Origin: Ottowia sp. oral taxon 894
GTDB lineage: Bacteria > Pseudomonadota > Gammaproteobacteria > Burkholderiales > Burkholderiaceae_C
Length of the DNA: 64,000 nucleotides
Assembly (NCBI RefSeq): GCF_001262075.1
Contig: NZ_CP012073.1
Coordinates: 2,529,001-2,593,000, forward strand
Direction of reading: 5' to 3'
Shown here: positions 26,779 to 35,127 of the stretch, one piece after another
Numbering within the stretch: the stretch's first letter is position 1
Layout: each line of letters begins with the position of its first letter
Position numbers and translations under genes: made by a program
Notes under the pieces: generated by a model
Databases searched by the model: none
Seen by the model: the letters and a program-made list of their open reading frames with translations, nothing else
What the model was told of the DNA's origin: nothing

Positions 26779-27999
26779 ATGATCAATTTGTTGCTGGGGG
26801 CTCCGGGTGGCGGTAAAAGTTATGAAGCCGTCGCCTATCATGTTTTGCCTGCTGTTCAGTCCGGTAGAAAGGTGATTACTAATCTGCCGCTTTATGTTGA
26901 TGTTTTTGCGGCTATTGTGCCTGGCTGTGAGAATCTGATTGAGATAAGGACTGAAACCAAGGGTATAAAGCCTGAACCTCAAATAAAGAACGTTTTTGGC
27001 AGAGAAGTTGATGTTAGCGGTGCATCAACCTGGTCGAATAGGCCGTTCGCACATGTTGAGGATTATCAAGATGAATGGCGCGATGAGAACGGAAGGGGGC
27101 CGCTTTATGTCATAGATGAATGCCATTTCTGTTTGCCGCTTGGCAAAACAGATACGGCGGTAGAAGAGTGGTATAGCATGCATCGTCACTACAATGTCGA
27201 TGTTCTGCTTATCACGCAAAGCTACGGCAAATGCAGCAGGGCCATTATCGATCTTGTCCAAGTCTGCTATAAGGTAAGAAAAGCCATTGCTTTTGGCAAA
27301 AGCGATGGATATTTTAGAAAAGTGCTTGATGGCCCGCGCGGTGGTGAAATCAGCGTTCAGCAACGCAAATATGATAGTAAGTTTTTCAAGCTTTATCGAA
27401 GTCATACGCACGGAATCGCTCTCGATGAAAAGGATCCGGATGATGTATCTCCGCTCATCGTCAAATATCGGAGATTCACTAGATTCGTCTGGCTTCTTTC
27501 ATTTTTTGCCTTGATCTATGCATTCTGGCCTTCTGATGGCAAAAAGCCCGAAAACACGCAGAAGCCGAAAAAGGCATCTGAAAGCGTATCCATGATAAGC
27601 GATGATTTATCGGATGAAATGACCTATAGGAACGATCGAAAGCCGGATAATGAATCAGCGAAATCAGTTGAGCAAGAAGATGAAAATAAGGAGCTGGAAA
27701 TAGAACAGTTAAAGGGTAAGCGCATGCATGTTACTGGCTCAATGGAAATGGGGAGCAAAAGACTCATTACGTTTACCGTCTCGGATTCGAGTTCTAGGAT
27801 ATTTGATTTGACAAGCGATGATTTGGAAGCAATGGGCTATAAAGTGCGCATGCTTTCGTCTTGCATCGTCATGCTTGAAATGAATGGCCGATCAACGCCC
27901 ATAGTTTGCGATGCGCCTTATATGCAGCCAGGCACACAGGATAAGCCCGTTGTTTACGATTCATTCAATGGCCGGTGGAGCAACGAGCGACAACAATAA
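26779..27999 (+). CDS. Prophage 1 Zot-family morphogenesis ATPase (pI)
   Basis: The 406-residue protein starts MINLLLGAPGGGKSYEAVAY, with Walker A GAPGGGKS at residues 8-15. A Walker B-like segment LYVIDECHF lies near 110-118. It has one transmembrane helix (FVWLLSFFALIYAFW, about 235-250) and a charged periplasmic tail. Zot/pI proteins drive assembly and extrusion of the filament through the envelope and are the hallmark of inoviruses. No frame damage is seen. It is followed at once by a strong terminator. Confidence 0.93.
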   Translation: MINLLLGAPGGGKSYEAVAYHVLPAVQSGRKVITNLPLYVDVFAAIVPGCENLIEIRTETKGIKPEPQIKNVFGREVDVSGASTWSNRPFAHVEDYQDEWRDENGRGPLYVIDECHFCLPLGKTDTAVEEWYSMHRHYNVDVLLITQSYGKCSRAIIDLVQVCYKVRKAIAFGKSDGYFRKVLDGPRGGEISVQQRKYDSKFFKLYRSHTHGIALDEKDPDDVSPLIVKYRRFTRFVWLLSFFALIYAFWPSDGKKPENTQKPKKASESVSMISDDLSDEMTYRNDRKPDNESAKSVEQEDENKELEIEQLKGKRMHVTGSMEMGSKRLITFTVSDSSSRIFDLTSDDLEAMGYKVRMLSSCIVMLEMNGRSTPIVCDAPYMQPGTQDKPVVYDSFNGRWSNERQQ

Positions 28000-28001
28000 A
28001 A

Positions 28002-28025
28002 AAACCGCCCGAAGGCGGTTTTTTT
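28002..28025. terminator. Bidirectional terminator after prophage 1 zot
   Basis: AAACCGCC and GGCGGTTT close on CGAA, with A-runs upstream and T-runs downstream. It lies 3 bases after the zot stop and also 15 bases after the stop of the opposing gene at 28040. Confidence 0.9.
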
Positions 28026-28039
28026 ATTGGGCGTCGGTG

Positions 28040-28294
28040 TTATGGCCAGAGCTTGATCAAGATTGCCAGTGCGCCTAGCCCGCTAAATAGTGCCGTCAAA
28101 GTCCAGCGTTGCATGTCGGCCATTGCTCGAAGCAAACGTGCTTCGAGTTCTGCGCCGTCTTGCTTTGTGAATAGCTGGTCTTTGTGCAGCGAGTAGCGGC
28201 GATCAATGGCCGAATTGATGGATTCGGCAACGGCTTTGGCTTTATCTGCTGGCACGTTGACGGCGGTTAGTGCTTCAAAGATTTCCAGTTCCAT
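28040..28294 (-). CDS. DUF1640-like coiled-coil membrane protein in prophage 1
   Basis: 84 residues, convergent with the phage operon. The N-terminal helix ELEIFEALTAVNVPADKAKA, a coiled-coil middle (LFTKQDGAELEARLLRAMAD) and a C-terminal membrane helix (LTALFSGLGALAILIKLW) fit the DUF1640/CCDC90 pattern common in bacterial genomes. It may be carried as an extra gene or moron, expressed from its own promoter. Its role is unknown. Confidence 0.65.
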   Translation of the reverse strand: MELEIFEALTAVNVPADKAKAVAESINSAIDRRYSLHKDQLFTKQDGAELEARLLRAMADMQRWTLTALFSGLGALAILIKLWP

Positions 28295-28343
28295 AGGGAG
28301 CGTCCTTTCAATAGTTGGCGGAGATTTTGCCCGTTCTCCGGTT

Positions 28344-28512
28344 GGTGATGGCGCCGGGGCGCAGCCCTGGGGCCATCACCATGAGGAGCAACAACTCAAC
28401 AAAACGGCCAGACTGTCAAGGGGCCGCGCGCAAGCCGCAGCCCGTAGCGGAGCGTAGGGACCGGGTGAGCACGGCGGCGAAGCCCTTGCCCTTGACAGTC
28501 TGGCCGTTTTGT
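28344..28512. other. Prophage 1 intergenic hairpin region (packaging/origin candidate)
   Basis: Two strong inverted repeats: GGTGATGGC (28344-28352) with GCCATCACC (28372-28380), and a perfect 24-bp pair at 28399-28422 and 28489-28512 (core CGGCCAGACTGTCAAGGG) around a 66-base GC-rich loop. Large hairpins in a noncoding region after zot are where filamentous phages keep packaging signals and ssDNA origins. Prophage 2 has hairpins at the same relative place. Confidence 0.55.
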
Positions 28513-28586
28513 GGAACGGGCAACCTGGCCCAAACGAAGCCACCAGCAGCGCCAAAGCAGGCGCAGCGTTCAAAAGGAGAAAACAC

Positions 28587-29201
28587 ATGCGGTATGGATA
28601 TGCTCGCGTTAGCACCATTGAGCAAGATCACGCTTTGCAGTTGGCCGCCCTGAAGGCTGCACGATGCGCCCAAATCGTGCAGGAAAAGCGATCGGGCGTA
28701 AAGCAGAGGCCAGAGCTTGATCAGTTGCTATCAAAATTAAAGCAAGGTGATGAGCTTGTGATCTACAAGCTGGATCGTCTGGCAAGAAGCCTGAAAGACC
28801 TGCTGTCAATTGTTGAGCGACTGCAAGCCAAGGGAGCGCACTTGCGCAGTCTCACGGAGCCGCTGAACCACGACACACCAGCGGGTCGGATGATGCTGCA
28901 AATGCTGGGCGTCTTTGCCGAATTTGAGCGCTCAATCATCAGGGAGCGTTGTATGGCGGGGCAGCTGGAAGCACTGAAACAGGGCAGACCCATAGGCAGG
29001 CCGAGCCGGATACCGCTCCAAGATCAAAGCGAAATTGTTGAGCTGATAGCAGCGGGAATGCCGCACAGAGCAGTAGCAGATGCTTACGGCATCAGTGCCA
29101 GCCGCGCTCTTGCGATTTATCACGAAGCGATAGGCCGAAAGCGGCGCAATTGGGGCGTGCTTCGCACGTTGTATTACGACAACATTAACCATGCAAGATG
29201 A
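28587..29201 (+). CDS. Prophage 1 serine recombinase (resolvase/invertase type)
   Basis: The 204-residue protein begins MRYGYARVSTIEQDHALQLA, with the catalytic serine in YARVS (S9). Later blocks are VIYKLDRLARSLKDLLSIVE and FAEFERSIIRERCMAGQLEA, then a C-terminal helix-turn-helix (ADAYGISASRALAIYHEAIG). This is the small Hin/Gin/Tn3-resolvase architecture, not a large serine integrase. It is 69 bases from the att site and has a homologue at the same end of prophage 2. Its likely job is phage integration and excision at the repeat. ATG 28587 follows AAAAGGAG. Confidence 0.88.
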   Translation: MRYGYARVSTIEQDHALQLAALKAARCAQIVQEKRSGVKQRPELDQLLSKLKQGDELVIYKLDRLARSLKDLLSIVERLQAKGAHLRSLTEPLNHDTPAGRMMLQMLGVFAEFERSIIRERCMAGQLEALKQGRPIGRPSRIPLQDQSEIVELIAAGMPHRAVADAYGISASRALAIYHEAIGRKRRNWGVLRTLYYDNINHAR

Positions 29202-29269
29202 AGGGGCTTGCTATGAAAAGAGGAGCAAGAATTGCACACGATTTAAGCAAAATGCGGTGCGTATAAAGG

Positions 29270-29290
29270 TATGAATAAAGGAGCGAAATA
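29270..29290 (-). repeat. Repeat copy E, other half (attR of prophage 1)
   Basis: TATGAATAAAGGAGCG matches the reversed left end of the family-1 repeat (compare ctattgataaaggagct in copy D). It completes the half at 21071-21141. Confidence 0.72.
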
Positions 29291-29375
29291 CGGCGCGAAA
29301 CGAAATGCGAGGTCATGAGGCGAGGATTGGATGTCTCGCAGCCGGAGCGCCATGCAGCCCAGCATTGCTTGGGCG

Positions 29376-29410
29376 TATTGAAAACAGAAGCGAATCTGTG
29401 ATGAGATAAA
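29376..29410 (-). repeat. Partial family-1 repeat (right end only)
   Basis: Gaaaacagaagcgaatct resembles the reversed right end of family 1. The conserved att block is missing. The surrounding 29202-29658 gap otherwise holds the att site and a family-2 repeat, with no gene. Confidence 0.4.
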
Positions 29411-29435
29411 AACTTCGTTCGCCCCGTTCCAGCAA

Positions 29436-29573
29436 GAGCTTGTTCAAAGTCCGGCCGTGGGATCGGAAAGCGCGGCCTCGGGCGCTTTTGGAGCTTGCCG
29501 ATTTCAGCATGCTGCAAGGCTTGCCTGTGCCTTGCAGCCCATTCCGATTGGCTCTTTCACCCTTCATGGCCAG
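29436..29573 (+). repeat. Intergenic repeat family 2, copy 1
   Basis: Starts GAGCTTGTTCAAAGTCCG and ends CCTTGCAGCCCATTCCGATT followed by a CTCTTTC region. The same ends, with a variable middle, recur at 36688-36825, 52714-52860 (reversed) and 59610-59754. Length about 140-150 bp. Confidence 0.6.
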
Positions 29574-29658
29574 ATCATGAACGGGTTCTTGACACCAGCT
29601 TGCGGTTCATCCCCTTGGCTTTCCAGGCACTCATGAGCAGAAGGCGCTGAACGGGCTT

Positions 29659-31827
29659 TCAGAACTCGTAGCTGGCCTTGAGCATGACGGCGCGCGGCGA
29701 GCCGGGCATGGCGTTGGAGCGCCAGTATTTTTTGTTGGTCACGTTTTGCAGGGCCAGGGTGAAGTTCCAGGGCGCGGCGCTGTAGCCGACCAGCGCGTCC
29801 AGCCGGGTGAAGGCGGGCAGGCCGTGTTCTTCGTTTTTGTCGTAGTAGTAGCGCTTGCCGATGTGCGTCAGGCCCGCTTCGGCGAACCAGGGGCGCGGGG
29901 CGTAGCGCACGAACAAGTTGCCATTGATGCGGGCGGTGTTGGTCAGGTAGCGGCCTTCTTCGGCGCGGTTTTGGCGGTTTTCAACGATCTTGGCGGACAT
30001 CAGGCCCAGCGAGCCGCGCACGAACCATTGCGGGTGCACGCGGCCCATGACGTTGAGTTCGACGCCGCGCGAGCGCTCTTTGCCGCGCACGGCCCAGCGG
30101 GTGAGGTCGTTGGGGTCGGGGCGGTAGCGGATGTTGGTGTGCTCCAGGTTGTAGACGGACAGCGTGGTGCTGAGCTTGCGGTCCAGCCAGTCGCTTTTGA
30201 CGCCCACTTCAATCTGGCGCGATTGTTCGGGGTCGGTGTTGAAGGTGGCGGGGTTGGCGGTGGCGTCCACGGTCAGATAGCCGTTGCCGCCGTAAGGGGC
30301 GAAGCTGCGGTTCCAGGCGGCATAGACGGTGTGGTCGGCGTTGATGTCCCACACCACGCCCACGTTGGGGCTGAAGGTGCTGCCGTCGTATCCGCTGCTT
30401 TGCTTGCGGATGTTGGTAGAGCGGAATTTGTAGCGGTCGTGGCGGCCGCCCACGAGCACTTTCACGTCGGGGCGCAGGCTGATGAGGTCTTGCACGAACA
30501 GGCCGGAGGAGTGGGCGCGGTGGTGGTTGTCCAGGGTGGCGGCCGGGCGCGGATTGAGGCGGCCCCAGGTGCCGGGCGCGGCGAAGGGGTTGATGGGCTG
30601 GTCACTCCGGGAGCTCAAGAGCGGGTCGCGTTTTTCGCGCGACCAGTCCAGCCCTGCCGTGAGCTTGTGCTCGATGGCGCCGGTGGCAAAGCGGCCGTTG
30701 AGCGTGAGGGCGCTGCTGAGGGTTTTGTTGCCCGTTTCCTGCCAGGCGTAGCTCTGGCCCAGCAGGCGCGTGGCGGCGTTGTAGGCGCCGGCAAAGTAGT
30801 GGTCGAAGTCTTGCGAGGCGCTGCGGTGCGCCAGCTGCCAGCGCAGGTCCCAGCTGCCGTTGATGGCCCAGGCCAGGTCAGAGCGCAGCACGCTCAAGTC
30901 GTCTTTGACGAAGTCGCCCGGGCGGGCGAAGCCCCGCCGCCAGGACAGGCCCATTTGCTCATACACGTGGCGGGCGGGGTTGCGGTCGGGCACGCGGCGG
31001 GCGCTGTCCCAGGTGTATTGGCCCGTCCATGAAAGATTGCCCGCGCGCACGGTGACGCTGGGCGAGAGCATGCGGCCGCGCGTGTTCACGGTGGAGCGGA
31101 AGGAGTTGGCTTCGCTGGCTTCGCCCGTCAGGCGCACGGCCACGTTCGGGTTGATGACCTGGTTGATATCGACCGTGGCGCTGCGGTTGGCCCAGGAGCC
31201 GTAGGCCAGGCCCACGGTGCGCCGCTGCGTGAAGTTGGCGAACTTGCTGACCATGTTGATCACGCCGCCGCCGCTGCTGCGGCCATACAGCACGGAAGAG
31301 GGGCCTTTGAGAATTTCCACGCGTTCGATGTTGGCCGTGGAGCGGCGCACCTGGCCGCTTTCGCGGATGCCGTCGCGGTAGATGTCGCTGGCGTCGGCGG
31401 AGAAGCCGCGAATCTTGATGCTTTCGCCGCGCATGTCATACGTGGCGTCAATGCCCGCGTTGCCTTCCAGAATGGAGCTGAGGTCGTTGGTGCCGTAGTT
31501 CTTGTTTTTCTGGATGTCCAGCACGTCCACGGCCTGCGGCGTTTCCTTGATGGTGAGCTGGTTGCGCGTGACTTCGGCCTGGTCATAGCCGATATAGCCC
31601 TTGGTCACGCTGTTTTCCGATGTGCCCGTGACGTACACCGTGGGCATGGTGGCTTCGTATTCGTCTTCGGCCGGTTCGTTTTCAGTGAGAGCGGCCTGGG
31701 CTGCCGCGCGCGCCTTGCCGGCAGGTTCTGCGCGATGCGCCTGCTGCGCTTGTGCAGAGGCGGCCATCAGCGCCAGCACGGCCAGCGTCACGCCCGAAAG
31801 GCGGGAAAAAAGAAGCGAAGAGTTCAT
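29659..31827 (-). CDS. TonB-dependent siderophore receptor
   Basis: From ATG 31827 (in-frame ATG at 31833 also possible) the protein has 722 residues. There is a signal peptide (VTLAVLALMAASAQAQQ), a TonB-box-like region (TMPTVYVTGTSE) and a plug domain with ETPQAVDVLDIQKN, SIKIRGFSADASDIYRDGIR and VEILKGPSSVLYGRSSGGGV. A 22-strand-type barrel follows, ending in aromatic F (KASYEF). These blocks are those of ferric-siderophore (FhuA/FpvA-like) receptors. The ligand is unknown. The AT-rich upstream region could hold a Fur site, but I see no clear match. Confidence 0.93.
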   Translation of the reverse strand: MNSSLLFSRLSGVTLAVLALMAASAQAQQAHRAEPAGKARAAAQAALTENEPAEDEYEATMPTVYVTGTSENSVTKGYIGYDQAEVTRNQLTIKETPQAVDVLDIQKNKNYGTNDLSSILEGNAGIDATYDMRGESIKIRGFSADASDIYRDGIRESGQVRRSTANIERVEILKGPSSVLYGRSSGGGVINMVSKFANFTQRRTVGLAYGSWANRSATVDINQVINPNVAVRLTGEASEANSFRSTVNTRGRMLSPSVTVRAGNLSWTGQYTWDSARRVPDRNPARHVYEQMGLSWRRGFARPGDFVKDDLSVLRSDLAWAINGSWDLRWQLAHRSASQDFDHYFAGAYNAATRLLGQSYAWQETGNKTLSSALTLNGRFATGAIEHKLTAGLDWSREKRDPLLSSRSDQPINPFAAPGTWGRLNPRPAATLDNHHRAHSSGLFVQDLISLRPDVKVLVGGRHDRYKFRSTNIRKQSSGYDGSTFSPNVGVVWDINADHTVYAAWNRSFAPYGGNGYLTVDATANPATFNTDPEQSRQIEVGVKSDWLDRKLSTTLSVYNLEHTNIRYRPDPNDLTRWAVRGKERSRGVELNVMGRVHPQWFVRGSLGLMSAKIVENRQNRAEEGRYLTNTARINGNLFVRYAPRPWFAEAGLTHIGKRYYYDKNEEHGLPAFTRLDALVGYSAAPWNFTLALQNVTNKKYWRSNAMPGSPRAVMLKASYEF

Positions 31828-32080
31828 ATGCATGAGCGAATGAGAGTGATTGAAATTTTGAATCATATTTTTTCTTGATGTAAATCTGACGTGCAAGGTT
31901 ATTTTTTGTGTTGCTGGCGTGGCGCGGCGCGGACAGCGCCAGCGGTTGGGTCGATGGCTTGATGGATGGCCTGATTGGCGGCCAGCAGGGCTGCCGTGCG
32001 GTCAGCGGCGTACAGGCTCGTTTCTGAAGCGTGCCAGCACGGCTTGCGCCAAGGGTCGAATTCGGATGGCAGATTGCATC

Positions 32081-32162
32081 AGAAAAAGGAGCGGATTCAT
32101 GGGGCCAAAAATGCCATTTGCCGCAGTTTCCACCAGGACCTCTTGCTATGGATCGAGGAGCT
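32081..32162 (-). repeat. Intergenic repeat family 1, copy F
   Basis: Reverse orientation: agaaaaaggagcggattcat, ccaccaggacctcttgctat, ggatcgaggagc. More diverged in the conserved block (ACCTCTTG instead of ACATCATG). Lies in the 31828-32269 gap between the TonB receptor and the ABC permease; no gene seen there. Confidence 0.75.
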
Positions 32163-32269
32163 AATCCAGAGGCGAAATCAGGAGAGAAATGAGCGCGGCC
32201 GTTCAGCCCCGCCTACCCGGCGCGCATTTCAGGCTGGCTGACCCTCATGGCCAGAACGCGGCCAGGTTC

Positions 32270-33142
32270 TCAAACGCCTTGGCGGGCCGCGCTGGCCGGG
32301 GCGTTGCCGCGCCGGGCGGCGCGGGCCTGCCAGAGCGAGCGGGCAAAGGCGGCCGTGAAGGCCAGGCCCAGCAGCACGGCAATGGTGGGCGCGGGGGCGC
32401 TGTCGAGAAAGAAGCTGAGATACACGCCCAGCACGGAGCAGAGCACGGCGGCGGCGCACGAGAGGCACAGCATGCGGCCAAAGGTGCGCGCCAGCAGCAA
32501 GGCGGTGGCCCCCGGCACGATGAGCAGGGCGATGGCAAGAATCAGCCCCACGGCTTGCAGCGAGGCCACAACGGTCAGCGAGACGGCGGCCAGCAGGCCG
32601 TAGTGCAGCGCGGCGGTGTTCAGGCCGCTGACGCGCGCCTGCACGGGGTCAAAGGCGTGCAGCAGCAGATCGCGCCACTTCAGCGCCAGGGCGGCGGCCA
32701 CGAGCAGGGCGACGGCGGCGCTTTGCAGCAGCTCCGGCGCGGCCGCGCCAAGCAAGTCGCCCAAAAGAATGTGGTCCAGGTGCACGCTGCTGCGTATCCA
32801 CGCATGCAGCAGCAGGCCCAGGGCGAACATGCCGGAAAACACCACGCCCATGAGCGTGTCCTGCCGCACGCGGCTGCGGGTGTGCAGGTAGCCGGTGAGC
32901 GTGGCGCACAGCAGCCCGGCCACGAAAGCGCCAGCGGCCACGGGCAGGCCGAGCATGTAGGCGATGACCACGCCCGGAAAGACGGCGTGCGAAATGGCGT
33001 CGCCCAGCAGCGCGTAGCCCTTGACGACGAGCAGGCACGACAGAAGCGCCGCCGGCACGGCGGCCAGCGCGGCCAGCAGCAGCGCGTGCTGCATGAAGTC
33101 GTATTGCAGGGGAGCGAGCAGGAAAGAGAAAGTGGCGGTCAT
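32270..33142 (-). CDS. Metal (Mn/Zn/Fe) ABC transporter permease, second subunit
   Basis: ATG 33142 (MTATFSFLLAPLQYDFMQHA) gives 290 residues with about eight to nine hydrophobic helices. Family blocks are LLGDAISHAVFPGVVIAYML, VGLILAIALLIVPGATALLL and DTLMGVVFSGMFALGLLL. These identify an ABC-3 permease as in MntCD/SitCD/ZnuB. It is the last gene of the transporter set, separated from its paralogous partner by a 204-base gap holding repeat copy G. A longer in-frame N-terminus (to 33289) is cysteine-rich and not family-like. Confidence 0.9.
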   Translation of the reverse strand: MTATFSFLLAPLQYDFMQHALLLAALAAVPAALLSCLLVVKGYALLGDAISHAVFPGVVIAYMLGLPVAAGAFVAGLLCATLTGYLHTRSRVRQDTLMGVVFSGMFALGLLLHAWIRSSVHLDHILLGDLLGAAAPELLQSAAVALLVAAALALKWRDLLLHAFDPVQARVSGLNTAALHYGLLAAVSLTVVASLQAVGLILAIALLIVPGATALLLARTFGRMLCLSCAAAVLCSVLGVYLSFFLDSAPAPTIAVLLGLAFTAAFARSLWQARAARRGNAPASAARQGV

Positions 33143-33253
33143 GACGGATGCCGCAGGCGCGGCGCGCGCGGGCCGCTGGCGGCCTTGCCGTGGGCAAAGC
33201 CAGTGAAAGAGGCAGAAAAAGGGGCAGAAAAAGGGGCAGTCGGCGGGGCTTTT

Positions 33254-33340
33254 CTCGCTCCTTGATTCATAGCATGACCTCCCCGCCAAACGGGCGCGAA
33301 AAGGCTTTTTTGACCCATCGAATTTGCTCCCTTCTTTGAT
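33254..33340 (+). repeat. Intergenic repeat family 1, copy G
   Basis: Cgctccttgattcatagcat, gacctccccgccaaacgggc and tcgaatttgctcccttcttt. It sits between two same-strand permease genes, unlike the other copies, most of which lie between convergent genes. The CCTAGTGG part is replaced by a CCCCGCC-type hairpin. Confidence 0.72.
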
Positions 33341-33346
33341 GTGTTT

Positions 33347-34249
33347 TCATGAGCAGCTGCGGGCTGCCGCCGGCGCATCCGCCTTTGAAGCACTGGCGCG
33401 GGCGCGGCGGCGCGCGGCCAGCAGGCCGTGGCGCGGGGCAAAAACAAAAGCCAGGGCAAAAAGCGCGGTTTGCAGCAGCACGATGACGGCGCCGGTGGCC
33501 CCATCCAGAAAGTAGCTGGCCCAGGCGCCGATCAAACCGCTGGCAACGCCAATGGAGGTGGCGATGGCGGCCACGCGGCCAAAGCGGTCGCTCAAAAGCC
33601 AGGCCGTGGCCCCCGGCGTGATGATGAGGGCGATGACGAGAAAGGCCCCCACGGCCTGCATGGCGGCAATGGTGCAGGCAGCCAGCATGGCGAAAAAGCC
33701 CGCCTTGAGCGCCGTCACGTGCAGGCCCACGCTGCGGGCGTGGCCTTCGTCGAAAAACACCGCCAGCCAGTCGCGCCACTTCAGCAGCAGCGCCAAAAAG
33801 GTGAGCAGGCTGATGGCCACAAGCTGCGCCAGATCGCCCGGCGTGATGGCCAGCACGTTGCCCAGCGCAATGGTCTGAATGCTGATGCCCGCCGGCGCCA
33901 GCGAGATGATGAACAGGCCCAGCCCCAGGAAGGTGGAAAACGTCACGCCGATGACCACGTCCTGCTTGAGCCGCGTGCGGCTGTTGATGAGCAGCATCAC
34001 GCCCGCCGCCAGCGCGCCGGAGAAAAAGGCCCCCAGCGAGTAGGGCAGCCCCAGCAGATACGCGCCCGCCACGCCGGGCACGATGGCGTGCGAAATGGCG
34101 TCGCCCATGAGCGACCAGCCGCGCAGCATGAGAAAGCACGAGAGAAAGGCGCACACGCCGCCCGCCAGCGCGGCGGCCAGCATGGCGTGGCGCATGTAGG
34201 CGTAGCCCAGCGGCTCGGCCAGCAGGGCGCAGACGGCAGCCAGGCTCAT
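33347..34249 (-). CDS. Metal (Mn/Zn/Fe) ABC transporter permease, first subunit
   Basis: The 300-residue ABC-3 permease is paralogous to the one at 32270-33142. Blocks include [40 protein letters not shown] and [20 protein letters not shown]. The start overlaps the ATPase stop (34246) by ATGA. Tandem non-identical permeases are typical of SitC/SitD- or MntC/MntD-type Mn2+/Fe2+ importers, so the two probably form a heterodimer. The C-terminus is Ala/Arg-rich and variable. Confidence 0.9.
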   Translation of the reverse strand: MSLAAVCALLAEPLGYAYMRHAMLAAALAGGVCAFLSCFLMLRGWSLMGDAISHAIVPGVAGAYLLGLPYSLGAFFSGALAAGVMLLINSRTRLKQDVVIGVTFSTFLGLGLFIISLAPAGISIQTIALGNVLAITPGDLAQLVAISLLTFLALLLKWRDWLAVFFDEGHARSVGLHVTALKAGFFAMLAACTIAAMQAVGAFLVIALIITPGATAWLLSDRFGRVAAIATSIGVASGLIGAWASYFLDGATGAVIVLLQTALFALAFVFAPRHGLLAARRRARASASKADAPAAARSCS

Positions 34250-35127
34250 GGCGCGCCCCCCGCGCCCGCATCAGGCTGTCCGCGCACGGATGAGCGCCCG
34301 TGCAGCAGCACCAGCGGGCGCTCGTCGTCGGTGACGATGCCCACGCCTTGCGCTTGCGGCAGCTCGAAGTGGCGCAGCACGCCGCCGAAGGCGCGCTCCA
34401 GATTGGCGCGGGTGAACACCTCTGCCGTGGGGCCGCAGGCCAGCACCGTGCCCTGAATGAGGGCGGTGCGGTCGCAAAACTCGGGCACGCTGCCCAGGTT
34501 GTGCGTGGACACGAGGATGACGCAGCCTTCATCGCGCAGCTGGCGCAGCAAATCGATGATGGCGCTTTCGGTCTTCACATCCACGCCGGTGAAAGGCTCG
34601 TCCAGCAAGATGACGCGGGCCTGCTGCGCCAGCGCGCGCGCCAGAAACACGCGCTTTTTCTGCCCGCCGGAAAGCTCGCCAATCTGCCGTCCGGCCAGCG
34701 CAGACATGTCCACACGCTCCAGCGCCTGCCGCACGGCGGCGCGGTCGGCCTGGCGCGGCAGGCGCATGAAACCCATGTGGCCGTAGCGGCCCATCATCAC
34801 CACGTCTTGCACCAGCACGGGAAAGTTCCAGTCCACTTCCTCGCTTTGCGGCACATAGGCCATCAGGCGCTGGCGCATGGCCTGCGCCACGGGCAGCCCC
34901 AGCACCTGCACCTGCCCGGCCGAAAGCGGCACAAAGCCCATGACGGCCTTGAACAGCGTGGATTTGCCGCTGCCGTTCACCCCCACCAGCGCGGTGATGC
35001 TGCCCGCAGGCGTTTCAAAGCTGGCGTCGCGCAAGGCCGTGTGGCCGTTGGCATAAGTCACGGTCACGCCCCGGGCGCAAATGCCGCTGCTGGCGGCAGG
35101 GGCGGCGGCGCTGGCGGCTTGCGTCAT
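34246..35127 (-). CDS. Metal ABC transporter ATP-binding protein
   Basis: ATG 35127 gives 293 residues. Walker A is [10 protein letters not shown], the Q-loop lies in [14 protein letters not shown], the ABC signature is [15 protein letters not shown], Walker B is [12 protein letters not shown], and the H-switch is in VSTHNLGSV. The VDWNFPV motif is characteristic of Mn/Zn-importer ATPases (SitB/MntB/ZnuC group). It overlaps the binding-protein gene and the permease gene by 4 bases each, so the set is tightly coupled. The C-terminal extension past about 250 is longer than usual. Confidence 0.92.
   Translation of the reverse strand: MTQAASAAAPAASSGICARGVTVTYANGHTALRDASFETPAGSITALVGVNGSGKSTLFKAVMGFVPLSAGQVQVLGLPVAQAMRQRLMAYVPQSEEVDWNFPVLVQDVVMMGRYGHMGFMRLPRQADRAAVRQALERVDMSALAGRQIGELSGGQKKRVFLARALAQQARVILLDEPFTGVDVKTESAIIDLLRQLRDEGCVILVSTHNLGSVPEFCDRTALIQGTVLACGPTAEVFTRANLERAFGGVLRHFELPQAQGVGIVTDDERPLVLLHGRSSVRGQPDAGAGGAP

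Larger units (their letters stand above)
21138..29273 (+). mobile_element. Prophage 1: integrated filamentous (inovirus-type) phage, about 8.1 kb
   Basis: The boundaries come from the short direct repeat TATG at 21138-21141 and 29270-29273. Joining the outer flanks there recreates an intact family-1 repeat. The gene order is that of a filamentous phage: divergent repressor, small early genes, rolling-circle Rep, ssDNA-binding protein, small coat proteins, major coat protein, Gly-rich adsorption protein, pVI-like protein, Zot/pI. A serine recombinase closes the element. Structural genes are clearly AT-richer than the host. All core morphogenesis functions look intact, so it may be active. Confidence 0.9.

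Noticed and set aside
31840-31900. Fur box upstream of the TonB receptor
   Set aside because: The region is AT-rich with TGATT/AATCAT pieces but lacks a convincing 19-bp palindrome.
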